A DNA stretch of 64,000 nt from Coccinella septempunctata (taxonomy: Eukaryota > Arthropoda > Insecta > Coleoptera > Coccinellidae), in NCBI RefSeq assembly GCF_907165205.1, contig NC_058189.1, positions 43,426,270 through 43,490,269 on the forward strand, read 5' to 3'. Every line of letters starts with the position of its first letter. Position 1 is the stretch's first letter. Below the pieces are notes generated by a model. It saw only the letters and a program-made list of their open reading frames with translations, did no database searches and had not been told where the DNA came from. Below, one piece after another: positions 40,201 to 55,200 of the stretch. The translations under genes and the position numbers were made by a program.

Positions 40201-43200
40201 TACGTGTAGTGTCATTGATTAAGCTAGTTATTCTGAAGGTAATTTTGTTTTTCCAGGGATGGCAGGGTTCATTATATAAACTTAAAATGGCTTTATCACT
40301 CATCAGGGGCGAATCGAAAAAAATGTTTTAGGGTTATTGAGCTTAAAATGAATTCCTTGTTATTATCGAGATAAAAAACGGATGGTTGAGTACCCTTCTT
40401 TCTCAACATGATTTTTAGAATGAAGAATGGATTGGTAAATTCCATATAAACTTAAGAGTTGGGAAATGTTTCTATATCTTATTAGTATAAGGAGGGAAAT
40501 TTCATGTACTTGGACCAAGTCTTTCTAATTTTAGGACACAAATCCAAGCTTCTTATCTGTTCATATATTCTTCTGAACCCATTCTGATTCGGACCAACTT
40601 TTTTCGTTTATTTTCTTCAGAGAAATTATGAAAAATGATTCCCTTACAAGAACTTCTTCTTGACAAAGATTTAAACTGGGAGACACTACAGTATTAGTTA
40701 GTATGGGAGCCGCTCCTTACTACTAAATATATGAAAGAATATCACCAAATTATATCAACTTTTTTATGGAGATTTAAAACACTCTTCTGTTTCCCGATGT
40801 AAATAAACAAGTCTACTAACTTTTTATATACAAAAATTGACATCAGGTGGTGTATCACTTGTTGGAATTCCCAATCACCACCAGACTTATTGCATGTATG
40901 CATATGTATTGAAAAGAATAAAAGGAGTTTAGTTGAAGAGGAAATGTAAACTGATGAAAATTCGGCTCTTATATTTCATATCAATCGAAACACACCCCGA
41001 TAGTTACAGTAAAATGAAACAATTCTCTAGGAAAAAAATTTCATATTTCTTTTGAAAATGGAAGGACGTAATATTATGTGTGGATTCATTTCGTTGAAAG
41101 ATAGGATCGATGTTAGGTCGGAATGCTTTTTCGAATAATTTTTCTCCTTTAGTGAATGATTTTTACACAGTTATTTTTAATTCAATCCATAGTTCCTACA
41201 GAATGCCAATAGGGGGAACTAAAGATGGTAGGGAAGTACCGATACTAACTCCTAAGGTGGAAGAAACTGCGCAAGAAGAAATTACACCAACTAACTCTGA
41301 AGATAAACTTACTGAAGGTGGTCCCTCTATAAGGGTGAGCGAGGTGACAGTCTCTGATGCAGAGGTGAGTTTTTCCAATTTTCTTCATCTATTAAGTAGA
41401 AGTACAAGAAAAATTCACATACCTAACGCGCCAAAATATATTTATCTGGTGGCTATGTACATTCAAAGCCCTCAACCTTTGGCTTGGCTGACCTCTGTGA
41501 TAAACATGTGGCTGTTCCTAAGACACTCTTGACCACATTGACAATGGTATTAGTCAGCTAGTTTCTCTGCCTGCGTGCCTCAAGTCTCAGGGACATGGTG
41601 ATGCTTAATTTTCTTTATTTTCAAGTCAAACTTCAACACCCTGTTTCTCAGGAAATGTAGTAGTTCTGTACAAAAGCTATGTATAATACCAAACTGTCAT
41701 TATTTTTTCATGCAGCATCATCTGAACTTTGTCGCTCATATTCAATAACACTATGAAGAGTTTGAAGAAACAGGTAGAAACAAACGAACTAGCAACTTTC
41801 CAGAAAAAAAAAAACAATTCTCCAAGTGCTGGTGTCTGGAATTGATTGTTTCGATATTATCATTGAAAAATATGACCAAAATTTCGTTCCCAGTCATATT
41901 CAAAAATTAATTTAAATATAATCATGATTTCTGACTTTGTACTTGTAGAGCAACTGAGGGAACAATAAGGCGAAAATTAAAAATTAAAAACATGTTTTAT
42001 TGCACTAAATAAAAATAAGTCAACATAAAACCCAACAGTCAACATAGGTTCATAACAAGGTGAAAAAAATAAAATTCGGGAAATCGAAATCAACTTCTGT
42101 CTATCCACTGAGGGCACCAATTCCTCCATGTTCACTGTGACCTTCATATTTCACTTTGTAGTCAACTCCGTGTTTTCCTGCTACGTATTCGACAATACGC
42201 TTCCTGCCGTCAGGTTGCAAAATGGTGTATACCCCCTTGGTTTCGTCATGATCCCTCGTTTCCCACTGGCTCTTAATGTCATGGTGTTTCAAGTCGTGTA
42301 CTGCATAATCATAGTGGTAGTGAGGGGGAGCCTGGAGTAAATATATGAACTTGATATATTATAATACATATCTGGATTGGCGTTTTTTCCTGACTTGGTT
42401 GGACATGGTTGATTAAACGAAACGGTATCGAAAAAAATCCTTCCTGATTTTTCGATTTCTTCTGATTTTTGTAAAATTTTTATATCACAAATTGGTGGAC
42501 ACAATCAACGTAATGAAATTAATGAGATTTTCATTTTTAGCGGTACCATGGCATGTTCATGCCATCAGGTAATTTGAAAACGATCCAAAAATTATGCTCA
42601 CCTTATAATCTATGTACTCCTCTAAATGGTGATCATGATGATGTCCTCCATCTTCAAATTGTCCATGTACACATAGTGTACAAGCGACTAGAAAAGCTAG
42701 GACCTGTTGATGAAAATTGTTGTGATATATTTGAAACGGATTTCAAAAATATATTATATTTTCTACAATTTTGAGGAATCCTATTAAAAAATTATAAGTC
42801 TGTGAAGAAAATCACCACAAAAGAGACAAAAATTTATTGAGTTTAGAATGATATGATGTCGAAAGAAAGTTTTGAAATTTATATGCGTGTTTTTTGATGA
42901 CAAGAAGGAAACTTAAGCCCGTCCAAAATTGTGCGAAAATCCAGAGACAATGTCTTCAGAAGGAAACTTAAAGCCCGACTCTGCTTTTTAAATTCTACCA
43001 CCAAGTCACTTCGCATATGAAACTGAATTTTCTAATGGAATCGACGATGAAAAATATCCACGAAATGAATATTATTATCACTCACTATCAAACAATTCAT
43101 AGTGGATATCCTAATTAATGAAGGTGTTGGTTGATGTAGAACCGAGTAGTTGACTGATTCCTAGCACTGTATCTACGGTATTTAAAGCATTATTACGTGA

Positions 43201-46200
43201 AAGTAGGTGGTTTTCTTGAAAATCATTAATAGCTCCAGTATGACACATTGTAGCTGATGCATATCTTTCACTCTGCACAAATTTGAATATTCATTGGAAT
43301 TTTCATTGTTATTTTGCATTTCGTCGGAATTTGTTCGTGAAACGCCCGTTCAAAGACTCTGATTGCATCTCGAATTCTTGTACATCCTGTACATCTTTAT
43401 TTCATACTTGGGTTAGGTTATAAAAATATGTTCCTAAGTATAACTTAAAAGTGTCTCCAGATGGTTACTTATGGTAGATATTCAGAACGATATGAAAATT
43501 TCACTGGAAACTTTAGAGATCCAATTGACTTTAGAATTCCAGACAATTTGAGAGTTGATTTGATTGCTGCACTTTCAGTAGCATAGATCACTAAGCCCTT
43601 TTTTTTCTTCAATTTTCAACTCGAAATTTCACAGTAATATTTTGTAATTAGTATTTGGTCGTAATATAAACTAGGAAGGAAATGAAGTGGGACAGCTGAA
43701 AAATGGCCTAGTTTGACTAGCTATTATTTTGACATTACTTTAGTGATTGCTGGATATTCACCCCGAGATTTGAAGTGTTATCCTTTTTCTGTATGCGAAA
43801 GACGCAAGCTATTTTATTTTAAATCCCTTCTTCTTGTTCATGATGTAAATGCAGAACAGCCAACAGATTTTGGCGTAGAATTTGGGAATAGAAAAAGGTC
43901 TAACAAATTAGCTTTCGATACTAGGTGGTTAGGTCAAAACCTCGGGACATTCACTTTTCGGATACTATGCGTTGCTATGGAAGTATCGTCATTTTATGAA
44001 ATCAATTTTTTTGCCAAAATTCAAGATGTAAATAGCGCTACTTCCATACATTTTGTGAAGGAAATGTCTCAAGGTAATGACCTAACAATCCACCCAACAT
44101 GAAGGGAAATTTTATAAGGTATATTTTTCTCTTTGCTATATTCACATACTGTACAACAAGGAGAGCTTGAAAAAAATACTCTGCGAAGGTTGCAAGAAAA
44201 CTAACGATGGTGGCTTCAATCTATTCGAGAAAATACAACACTATTGCGAAAAAAAATTCGGAACTATAGCTATATAGAATTGTAAGAAAAAAGGGGATTT
44301 CATATAATAATGATATTTCCATAGCAATGCATTTTATGCGAAAAATGGCAAAGACATGTGAGCTAGCATTCCACCCAGCATCAAGAATAAACTCTGTAAA
44401 GCCCTCCACCATTTTCAAATTCATCTCAAAAAACAGAAGTTTCTGGCTCTCTGTTCAACAAGAAGATATAGAAAAACAAAATACTCTGCGCCAGTTGCAT
44501 CCAGAGGCGAAGGATAATTCTCTGTATATCGGGTTGAATATTCAATATCACAAAATGATGCGAAGTTATACCTACCTAATCAATTTTTCATTTTTGTTGC
44601 TTATTTCGCAGTTACTGTCTTCAATTTGCCAGTAATGGTATTTCAAACTTACTAATTAAGTTGAAAATTTAATTCGAGCAATATTATTAGCAGAAGAGGG
44701 TTCTGACTATTTGCAGGAGCAGTAGGTATTTCGTATAAAAATAAAGAATGAAATATGGAAAAAAAATCAATGAACGTAACGTTCCGGAATCTATATACAA
44801 ACGATTAGGTACTTCATAAGATAAGATACTATTTATTTATAATGCTGAACATGCAGTAAGAGTCAATGTATACAACAAATGAGGGCACAAAATGGAGTAA
44901 ACAGTTAAAAACTTAGACAAACAAAGCAACAAATACAAATCAGACTATGAAATGGCCAGTCATTCTAAATCATCATCTTTGAAATTACCATCCACGAATT
45001 CTTTTACACAATAAAATGCTCTCGAAGACTAAAATTTTCTTGCCTTCAACCTTCAATTGTGATTTTTTAATGGTAGTTTTCTAGTTTCCTTGAGTAATTT
45101 GTTAAAAAATATTACTGCTGTCTAATAAGCAGACTTCTCAAACGTAAGACAATTAAGTAAAATTTTTAGGATTACATTGAGTATATTTCATCCGAATTGA
45201 TAATTCTGAAGAATTAAGTTGATTTTGTGATGAAGGAATATGCTTCATGATCCGAAACGTTATTTTTCGGTGGGATATTCATCAGGCAGCTTTAGGAAAA
45301 GCTACTAAAAATTTCACCGCGGTAAATATAGGACAATATCCTCAAATACCTGCGTGAATACGAAAAATAAAAGAAAATGTGATGATTTGCATGAATTGCG
45401 GAAACTGTAGGTATTGCATCACAGGAAGTGCACTCTTTCCATATTTCTTCCTTTTCATACGGTACAAGGAGGTGAGATAACTTCGTACATGAGCATTGAT
45501 ACCCACATATAACTAACGGAATTACGTAGAACCATTCAACCACGACACGTTCTCCACTCAGTAATATACGTACATACATTTATGCATATAAAACCCAAGA
45601 GGCAAGGTTCTTCGAAATCGTACTGCGACAGTAGCAATACAATGTTATGCACTTGTACCTATAAAATATCGCAGGTCATGGGGTCGATACCATCAATGAA
45701 CTATATAAGAGACATCGAAATAAAAACTTCCAGCAGTGATTGAAATATATTGATTAAGTGAAAAAACTTATCAGGAATTTGGACTTTAATCTCAGCTGCC
45801 AAATTAATTCGATTCATTGCAATAGCTGAAATTCCAAATTCCCGATATGTTGTTTTACTTATCCATGGATGAAATTCAAACTGAACTGATATATGCATTG
45901 ATTAATTTTTTTATTGTTGAGATGTTTTAAGGAACAACAACCTCAGCCATTTCCCAAGATCAACCTTAAGAGAATCAGAAACATATTGCATCTCCTCGTT
46001 GTGTCATGGACCCGTTTATAATAAACTGGAATATTTTCTGTTATCTCCAGATACCCCAACTTTATGAGATTTTTCTCTGGAAACGTTCTCGTGGAGGAGA
46101 CACGATCCCAGAATCTTTGGATTCTGTGGTTACTGTCTGGACTTCTTATACGTCCCACCTTTTTTTTTTGCTCGACCTTCTTGGAACTGGAACAGTATCA

Positions 46201-49200
46201 CTAAAAATCGATATCAGAGAAGAACTGGAGGAGATTTGTTGGATTGAACGAGTTTCGTTAAGTTAACTTTCTGAGGGGACATGCAGGCGGATAGAATAGT
46301 ATATATAGCAACCAGAAAAATCAAGATAAATAGTAAGATAAATCAGGATATTATGGCAGTTGACCATGATCCAAGCTGTTTAATGTATGTGGATAGTTGC
46401 AAATGTATGAAGTCCTCAAGTCCATAAGATCCATGTAATTATATTTTCAATTCATGGCATTTTTCTTTTCGCTAGCTCTTCTCCTTGTTGTGCTGCAGTG
46501 AACGAAGTCCATGAGCACCATTGAACTTCTGAAAAAAGTTGGAGAAACAGACGTGTTGGATTTTCTAGGCCGTCCTTAACTCAGTAAAATCGGTACAGGG
46601 TACAGGTGAACAGAATATGTTGAGCCGTTCAGCAGATGACAGCAAATTAACCCCATTCTACTTAAATGCTTATTTATTGAATAGGTGTGTTAAGACTAGC
46701 AGTTGGCAAACACCGTTGTTTCCCCTCGTTGGCTATGAGTTTCATGTCCCCTTCAGAGGAGCTCTGTAAATGAAAAGCCTCAACTGTCTGGGAATCATCC
46801 CTTGCGCTCCGTTCAGAGCAAAATTTTCTGAATACCTGCTCACGCAGAGGTTTCCTGCATTATCCTCGTTGGTAGGAGTTGACACTGACATCAGAAGGGG
46901 TATTTCAGTATCACAGATTATCACTTACGAAAATTTCATTTGCGTGCAGACAAGTACATCATACATCTCTGCCTGTACATGGTGTCCCAAATTCCATGTC
47001 TAGTGAGGGAATCTCAGAAACAAGAAGAGCTGGAGCAAAACTGATGACAGGTTTCCGAGCTCTTTTTCAGAGAAACAAGGAATGATGAAAACAGTACCTT
47101 CCTACGATCCTGCGTTTTTGATATATGTTTCAGCAAAAATTGAGATTTCGATGATTTCTGAAAGTTCTCCTAACGTTTTTGTCCGAGATCTGAAACTTGA
47201 AACTTTTACAGATATTTTTATACGTAGAAACTACTGACAGACGATTTTTTCTAATTCAAGAATAACAAATAAAAGTGCATTTAAAAAACACAATATTTGT
47301 CTAATAATTTATCGAAATCAAGAGCAGGAAGATTTTTCTTGAGCTTATCAGTGGATTTTATGTAAAAAAGTGAACCTATATTTGTTTAACGTTTTCGAAA
47401 TTGTCAAAATCTCATTTTTTGCTGATAATTCAACAAAAAAAGATCGTAGGAGGCTACTTTCATCGGCATTCTTTGTTTCCCTGGGAAAAGATCTCGGAAA
47501 TGCGTCGTCGGTTTTGCTCTAGCTATTCTAGTTTACGAAATCCTCTCACTGGACATCGAATTTGGGAGACAGTTTACTATGGAACAGTCCTTTCCGAGGG
47601 GTATGTTGTGAAGCATTTTCCTCTTCCAATATTTTGAGGGCCCTAGAAGGCATTTGAATAATTGATCCACTATTTCCATATTTCTGAAACTATTCCCTTT
47701 ACAGAAAAATTTGAATACATTTTTTGCGCATTTTAAGCTGCTCTACATGATGAACACGAAAAAAATATAGGTTCCCATTTGAAAAAATTTAGTTTTGATT
47801 GAAATTCTATTTGAATTTTCAATTTTAATTTTTGAAGACCCTGTATATCAGATTACTAAAAATAGAAATATAACGTATGGTCCAATATGTTGAGAAGAGC
47901 TGAAGGAATTTGGTTTCGATACATTCATTAGAAAACTAGTATGAGCTATTTTAGTGAGTACCTAGAGCTGTCAAAATTTTAGGAAACAGTCGAATACCTA
48001 CCTCAGAATCGGTGCTATATAGGACCATGGTTGTCGTATCAAAATTACCTTAAAATTTGACAAGGAATTCAAAAATGCAATAATATATAGGGTGTTCCAT
48101 TTAAAATAAGAAAGTTGATACTAACAGGAAAAATACGGAGCACCCTGTATTAAGGTGGGTTGTAAAAAATAAAAGTTCAATTTATTACAGACATGTTTTG
48201 TTTTCAACTTTTTCTTCTAGCTCCTTTAGTTTCCACAATAAGGTATAGACACTTTAACTAGGACACCCTGTACCTAATTTTCATTTGAATATTACTGACC
48301 TGCTCAATCAGTCATATGAGTGCATTTTACATTCTTCCAAACGAAAACGTTTTATTTTCAAAGGAAATTCACCAGTATGACCTTCACTTTAGATTCTGCT
48401 TGATTATATTCTGGTCTATTTCACTTATTTTCGACAACACTATCCGAAGGTTCATTATTGTATATAAAAAATCCGAAGTGGAGAGTCAACAAGTTTTATT
48501 GCATTACAAACTAGATAAACATAAACTTAACAAAACAACTTAAAATTCAACACAGGTATCAAGGCGGCTCAGTAGGTATGTAATATACATAGTATAAAGA
48601 CTAAATCTCTGGCATCATATTCAATCAACCGCTAAGGGCTCCAATACCTCCATGTTCGCTATGACCTTCGTACCTCACTTTGTAGTCAACCCCGTGTTTA
48701 CCAGCTATGTACTCGACAATACGTTTTCTACCGTCAGGTTGCAAGATAGTGTAAACTCCTTTCGTCTTGTCATGGTCCCTCGTTTCCCATTGACTCTTGA
48801 TATCGTGATGTTTCAGATCGTGTACTGCGTAGTCCCAATGGTAGTGTGGTGGCGCCTGTAGAAAAAATAAAGATATTGAAACCTAATATTCGCTTTTTTT
48901 AGTAGGAAACGGACCTTATAGTCAATGTATTCTTCTAAATGGTGGTGATCATGGTGTCCTCCTCCGAATTGGCCGTATACAGATGCTACACTGACCACTA
49001 GTAGAGCTAAGACCTATAAAAGATGGTTGAGATATTAGTATCCTGAAAGTCTTCAGATTTTCATATTGGTATATTATGGTACTGATAGATTATATGTCAG
49101 GTTTGCTACAAAACACGACAAATCAAACGCTTTTGCAAAGAAAGCCCAATAATAATTCAATTTGATGATGATGACGATATACGAGTAGCAGAAGCCAAAA

Positions 49201-52200
49201 TTGTAATAATTTCTGGAAACTTAATTTTTCAAATATTCTACAAACAAATCTTAAACAAAAGTTTTCCAATATCAATATTTGTATTTGAGATGGCCGAAAT
49301 TTAATTCACAATTCTCGAACTATTAGTTTACACATCAGTTTTTCAGAAAATATGAAGTTGGAGACAAATCAAGTATTGAAGGAATTCTAAGTCCAATCCC
49401 ACATATTTCTATTGATTTTGTCGCCTTCGATCTCACTATTAATCATTATTAATTTAGCGATTACGTGAACACTCACAATTATACCGTTCATTTTCGTTAA
49501 CTTAATACGATAAGCTGATCGAATTGAAACCGAAATGTTGACTGATTTCTTCGGTCACATATCGGGCTATTTAAGGACCCGACATGTATTACGTGAAAGG
49601 CATTTGTTTTCGTGAAAATCATTAACGGTGTGCCATATGGCACATTTTTGGCGATAAGTATCTTTCACTTTTACATTGCCCCAAAAATTTATTGAATGGA
49701 AATCAACAATTAGTGTGTTCATTGGTAATTCAATCGAATGCGGAATTGATAACTAGTATCGAATTGAACTAAGGTTGAGTCATGAAATTCAACGGAAGAG
49801 TTAAGCTTTTGGTTAGTTATTCCTCTTCTTTTTGGATTTTTCCAACTCCTTTAATTTAAGTTTACTTTCGTTGAGACGATGATGCATTTGCACGAACAGA
49901 AAAATTCTGATATGGCTATGGCATATTTTCCATATGAAATCTTGAAACTTTGGGCGAATAGAACGAAGAACTTCTTGTCTGTTTTACTTCATTCTATTTC
50001 TTATCCGTCAAAAGTCAGTGGTCTTTAATAAGGAGATGTGTTCTTTCAATCGAATACTGGTTTCTTCTCAAACAATTTTATTTCCATCAGTTTTTGAGAA
50101 AAGTGCTTAGAGCTCGTAAAATCGAATTACTTGAAAAATTTGTGCTAGTGCCTGAGATTGGAGATACGATATTTTCAACGTGTTATGATATTTTTTGTTT
50201 TCAAAAATCTATTGATTACTAGAAATAAGATAAACGCTGCCATCTTCACTCGAGGAGTCTAGATTTTAGAAGGAGCAGTGTGTTGGATCTGGATTCCTGT
50301 CAGGGGGCGCTACTGTTTATAGAAGCATCATAGCGACTATTGACATCAAATAATGAGTTCATCAATTCGTTTCTTTTTGATTGAGTTGTGAATTGTGTTG
50401 CTCTTACAAGATGAGATTCTCTCTCTCTCTGTTGTTATTCCAAATGGTGGTGACAAGCTAGCTTGATTTAGATTGTAGCTTTTGTTGATTCACCAGTGGA
50501 TGTTACGTATCTGAATTGATTACGTTCATTACCTCTTAATTTTAAGGCATATTAATTTAATTAATTAAGTCTATTATTACCTTTCATGAATATGGACGCA
50601 CCTAAGTAACTAAAGGCTGATGAATCTTCTTTCAATAACAACCAAAATAATAACGCAAACTTCGGCAATCACCAAGGAAAAAACAAGGAAGAAATTTTGT
50701 TTTCAATAAAGAAGCTGTCCTTCAATACAAAAATATCAGCTTATTCTATAAACATATTTTATTAGCCTTATTTTACACGCATTCGCTGTCGTTTTCTTTT
50801 CGTTGCGCTGTCTCTTTTCAGGAATATGGTAATACGTTAAAGAAAATTTATTTTCCGTTGCTTCGATATGCTGTGCTGTCGTATTTCATTACCCATTACA
50901 CCACTGTATTCCCTACTAGAACCCATTGAGGGCATAATTAAATTATTGATCAGAAATGAATATTTTTCACACATGGAAAATACATTCAAGGCAGAATATC
51001 AATTCGATACGACAAAATTTGTGTAATTTGAAAGTTGAATTCAAAAGAGTAGGTAATGAGCTCACGAATGATTAATGTACATTCAGCAGTCACTATGGTA
51101 ACGTCTACTTACTTATCATTCAAAAGTAGAACGGAAAGCAGGAAAAAAGGCAACTTTTTTCTCGTGAAGTGATAAATTTTTGAAAAAAGAAAAAAGTTTT
51201 CAGCAAGATTGAAGAATTTTCAACTACAGTTTATCTACATTTGGAAAATCAGAAATCTCGGTCATATCTTGGAAATGGCTAGATCAAAGAATTCAATATA
51301 ATATTCGATTTAATCGTAAAAAACTGCCTGCAGAATGTGACAACAATCATTTTCGAGTAAGAGTTGAAACGAGCGTGTGAATGACCATTATAGAAAATGG
51401 CAATTTCTCAATTTTCGTTCATAGAAACGATAGGCTGGTTCTGTTTTCAGTCTTGGTTAGTCGGGAAAAAGGAGCTCGAAAATGTGACACCCGTTTTCTT
51501 CTAGCTGCTATATAGTCCTCGAGATTCCCCAAGTAGATAATTTATTAATTATGCTCACCCTGTACTCCTTCTATTCTGCACGATAATACCTACTTCATAA
51601 TCTTAACCGTATATACGATGCTGTATTAAAATCTAATGTTAGAATTGGTTTAAATTCCTAATCTTGAACAGTAAAATATAAGCAATTTTGAATTCAAGCT
51701 AATCTGTAATAATTTCACATTTTCCCATATGAAAATTTGTCGATAAATTATAATCTAGGTTTTAGTTAGAAGATCGTTTCTGGTCTTGAGAATTAATACT
51801 CATTTGTTTCACACGGCAACTACATGGAGAAAACGTGCCGATGTGAAATTATGATGCATAATGACAAAATTCATTATTGATTTAACTATCCCAGAAGTGG
51901 TGTGGAGAATAAATCTCCGATTATATCAGTTTTCTTACGCATTAAAATGTTACGGTTGAGAAACCAATAAATCGTTGTTATATTATTGATTCTCATTAGA
52001 GACAAGTGAAATTTTTATTCCGAGAATAACAATTATACACGAATGCATAACCGAGAAGAGTTATGGTTATCCGTACCAAGATCATGTCCTGCCAACACAG
52101 GGTCTTTTTAAGGGGATAATTATACTTAGATTAAAATTACATACGAAGGTAATCATATTTACAACCCTCATTTTTAATTTTACTTGTTGATTCCTTTCTG

Positions 52201-55200
52201 AAAATTAAGGATCGTTCATAAACGATATATTTTGATCGTTTGGAAAATAACGTGAATTCAAAAAAATTCTTCTTCAGTTTTGGAGGACTCTTTGAATGGT
52301 GACTACATGTGGACGTTAAATGATTGAATTCTAAGGGTAGCCACAAAAGTTTCAACAATTATCAATGATTTTCTTCTGAATCTAGATTTCCTTCTACTCT
52401 TCTACCCACATTATTTGATTTTTATAATTTTTATGTTCGACATTTTTATTTTCCCTTCAAAGAAAAGATCATGTATTGAAGTCAATTCATTATTAGGTTG
52501 AATTTGATTTCTAATGAGATTAAACTGTCAGGGTTAACCGTACTGTCAACAGGTTCAGCAGTATAGCCAAATTACTAAATACTCGTTGCTATTGTTAGTT
52601 CAGATAAACGTCAGTCCTCTTTATTTCATTTCTTTTTGTTCTTATTCTTATTGAAAAGAGATTCAAACAGGTGGTTTTTACTCCAAATATAGTACATATT
52701 GAAAGCAACAGAATAAGAAAAGTGTCTTGGCTATTTATCGATATCCATAGTTTTATTCAATTTTTGCTTACCTATGATGATATATTGAGTTTAAATTCTT
52801 GGTTGAAAAATAATAAGGAAACGACCAAGTTCCTTAGCCGTTTCGGTGGACTTTTGCAACCTTCAGGCTGTAAATAAAATTATTTTAAATATCCACCTCT
52901 CAAAAACATGATCTTCTATACACTTCTTGGTTAAAAGGAAGTTGGTAGTTTTTCTTCAAGTTCCTTCAACCAAGAATTCATAGTCAATTTTTGTTCAATA
53001 TTCCATAATTAGTTTTTCGCATCGAACTTGAAAATTCATTCGGATGACAAAAATAAAGGTCAACTTCTCATGCAATCTATATACTTATATCTTGAATCAT
53101 GAAAAAATTTGTCTTCAACAAGAACGAAAAAAAAAATTACTATAATTCTTCAGTTAATCTGCAACAATTCGTTATTCAGACACATTAATCTGTGAAGATA
53201 AAAAGTGACCAAGGAATTTTACTCATCCAAAAGACGGACATTGCAAGGGAAATTCAAAAATTCTGCGAGAAACCATCAAGAACCCCGTAAATACTCAAAG
53301 CAAACACTCCAAACACATCCTGAATATGGGTTCAGAAGTTCTACCGGAAATAATGTCATTCGAAATTAAAACTGCTTTCAAACAAATGGGAAATGGGAAA
53401 ACTCCCGGTTTGGAGGAACCATTCTGGAAGAAACGATTCGAATAAAGCATTTATTCAGCAGAATAAATGCTTGGTGGAGGGACAAATACCAAAGTCGTGG
53501 AAAAACGCTGAAGTTATTCTGCTCTACAAAAAAAGAGACAGTTCAAATATTGAAAACTATAGACCCATAACTCTTTTATCCCACCTTTACAAGTTACTAA
53601 CAAGAATAATAAAATTAATAACAAATCGTTAAACATAATAAAAATAACAAATCGACAACAAAATAACAGAAAACTGGATGCGTACCAGCCAGAATAACAG
53701 GTAGGCTTCCGTTAAGGTACAAAAATATTCCTCTGCACTTGAAACGCAAAACCTACGGCAGATGTATATTACCAGTGGCAACTTATGGTCTAGAAACTAT
53801 GGCAATAACAGAAAAAGGGGCAGAACAACTGAGAGTAACTCAAAGGACCATTGAAATGATTTTGCTGTGTATAAGCTTAAGGGACGGAATTCCGAACACT
53901 AAAATACGAAAAAAGACTAGAATAACTGAAATCATGAGGCGAAACTTAGGTGGCAGTGGGTGGCACACGTTGCAAGGCAGAGTGTGGAGAGGTGGTCACA
54001 CAAAGTGACGTTTTGGGCACCTCGAGAGACAAAAGAAGCATAGGAAGACAGAGAAAAAGATGGATAGACGATATAGTCGCTGTAGCCGGTAAGCAATGGA
54101 TGAGAACAGCAAGATAGAGAAGCATGGAAAAAACTGTAAGAGGCCTATTATATCTGACACTGGATGAAAGAGGACTGGAGAGTGATGAAAAATATCGCAC
54201 AAATTCCAGCAAATACTCGGTTCCCTTAACCAGCGACAAAGAGGAGAATTCTGTGAAGCAACTGTATTCCTTCTAGGTAAATAGGTAAATGTTGTTCAGA
54301 AAACTTAGGATCATTTCTCTTCGCCGAAGTATCTCAGTCTTATAGAGCTATCGTCACGAAAGGATAAGCACAATGAAATACCATCAACTATGAAGTTCAA
54401 TGATGATTCTTATAGCAGCGCAAAAGACATTTCAGGAGCTTTTACAAGTTTCTTTGAGTTTGAGTCTACGAATACAAGAGAAGAGATGATGATTCTCATG
54501 AGGAAAGGTGAAATTGGGGATACTTTAAATTCTTAGTTATTTCTGAGGAGAATCTTCGAGGAAGCGTCAAAATCTTGAAACAAAAAATAGTCTGTTGATC
54601 TGGATGGATGGTCCCGATGAGATTCCGCCAATATTCTTGAATAATTGTTACAATCCTCTTACCATTATCTTCAACTGATCGCTTCAGATTGTTGTCTGAT
54701 TTCTCGCATCGTTGGAAGCTTTCGAAAATTTATTCAGCTTTCTTCAGATATTGAATTGAATTGAATTGAATTGAATTGTGGCCTTATACGATTTTCACAA
54801 AATCAGTTTTCAAACCAAGACACGCGTTTCGCTATCACAATAGCATCTTCAGAATACCACGTGGCCAGGTGGCCAAAAAGCTGGTTTGAAAACTCATTTT
54901 GTGAAAATCGTATAATCATCGTTTTTCCGATGCCGGAATCACCTTCCACAGTCCCGTACATAAAATTTTATCGAAATTCTAGAGGGTGTAACTATCTTGA
55001 ATATTTTTTATAGAAAATTTTTGGTGAAATTACTTATTTTGGTGATTTCTACCTATGAAAAGACCTTGTATTTTCTAATCATGCAGCCTAGCACTATATC
55101 ACTATTGTTCACTACAGCCTCAAAATGATGATGAGTCTTGAGTCCAGAGTTAATCCTCAATCCCTGTTCCCATTTCTATTATTCCGTATGTTCGCTATAT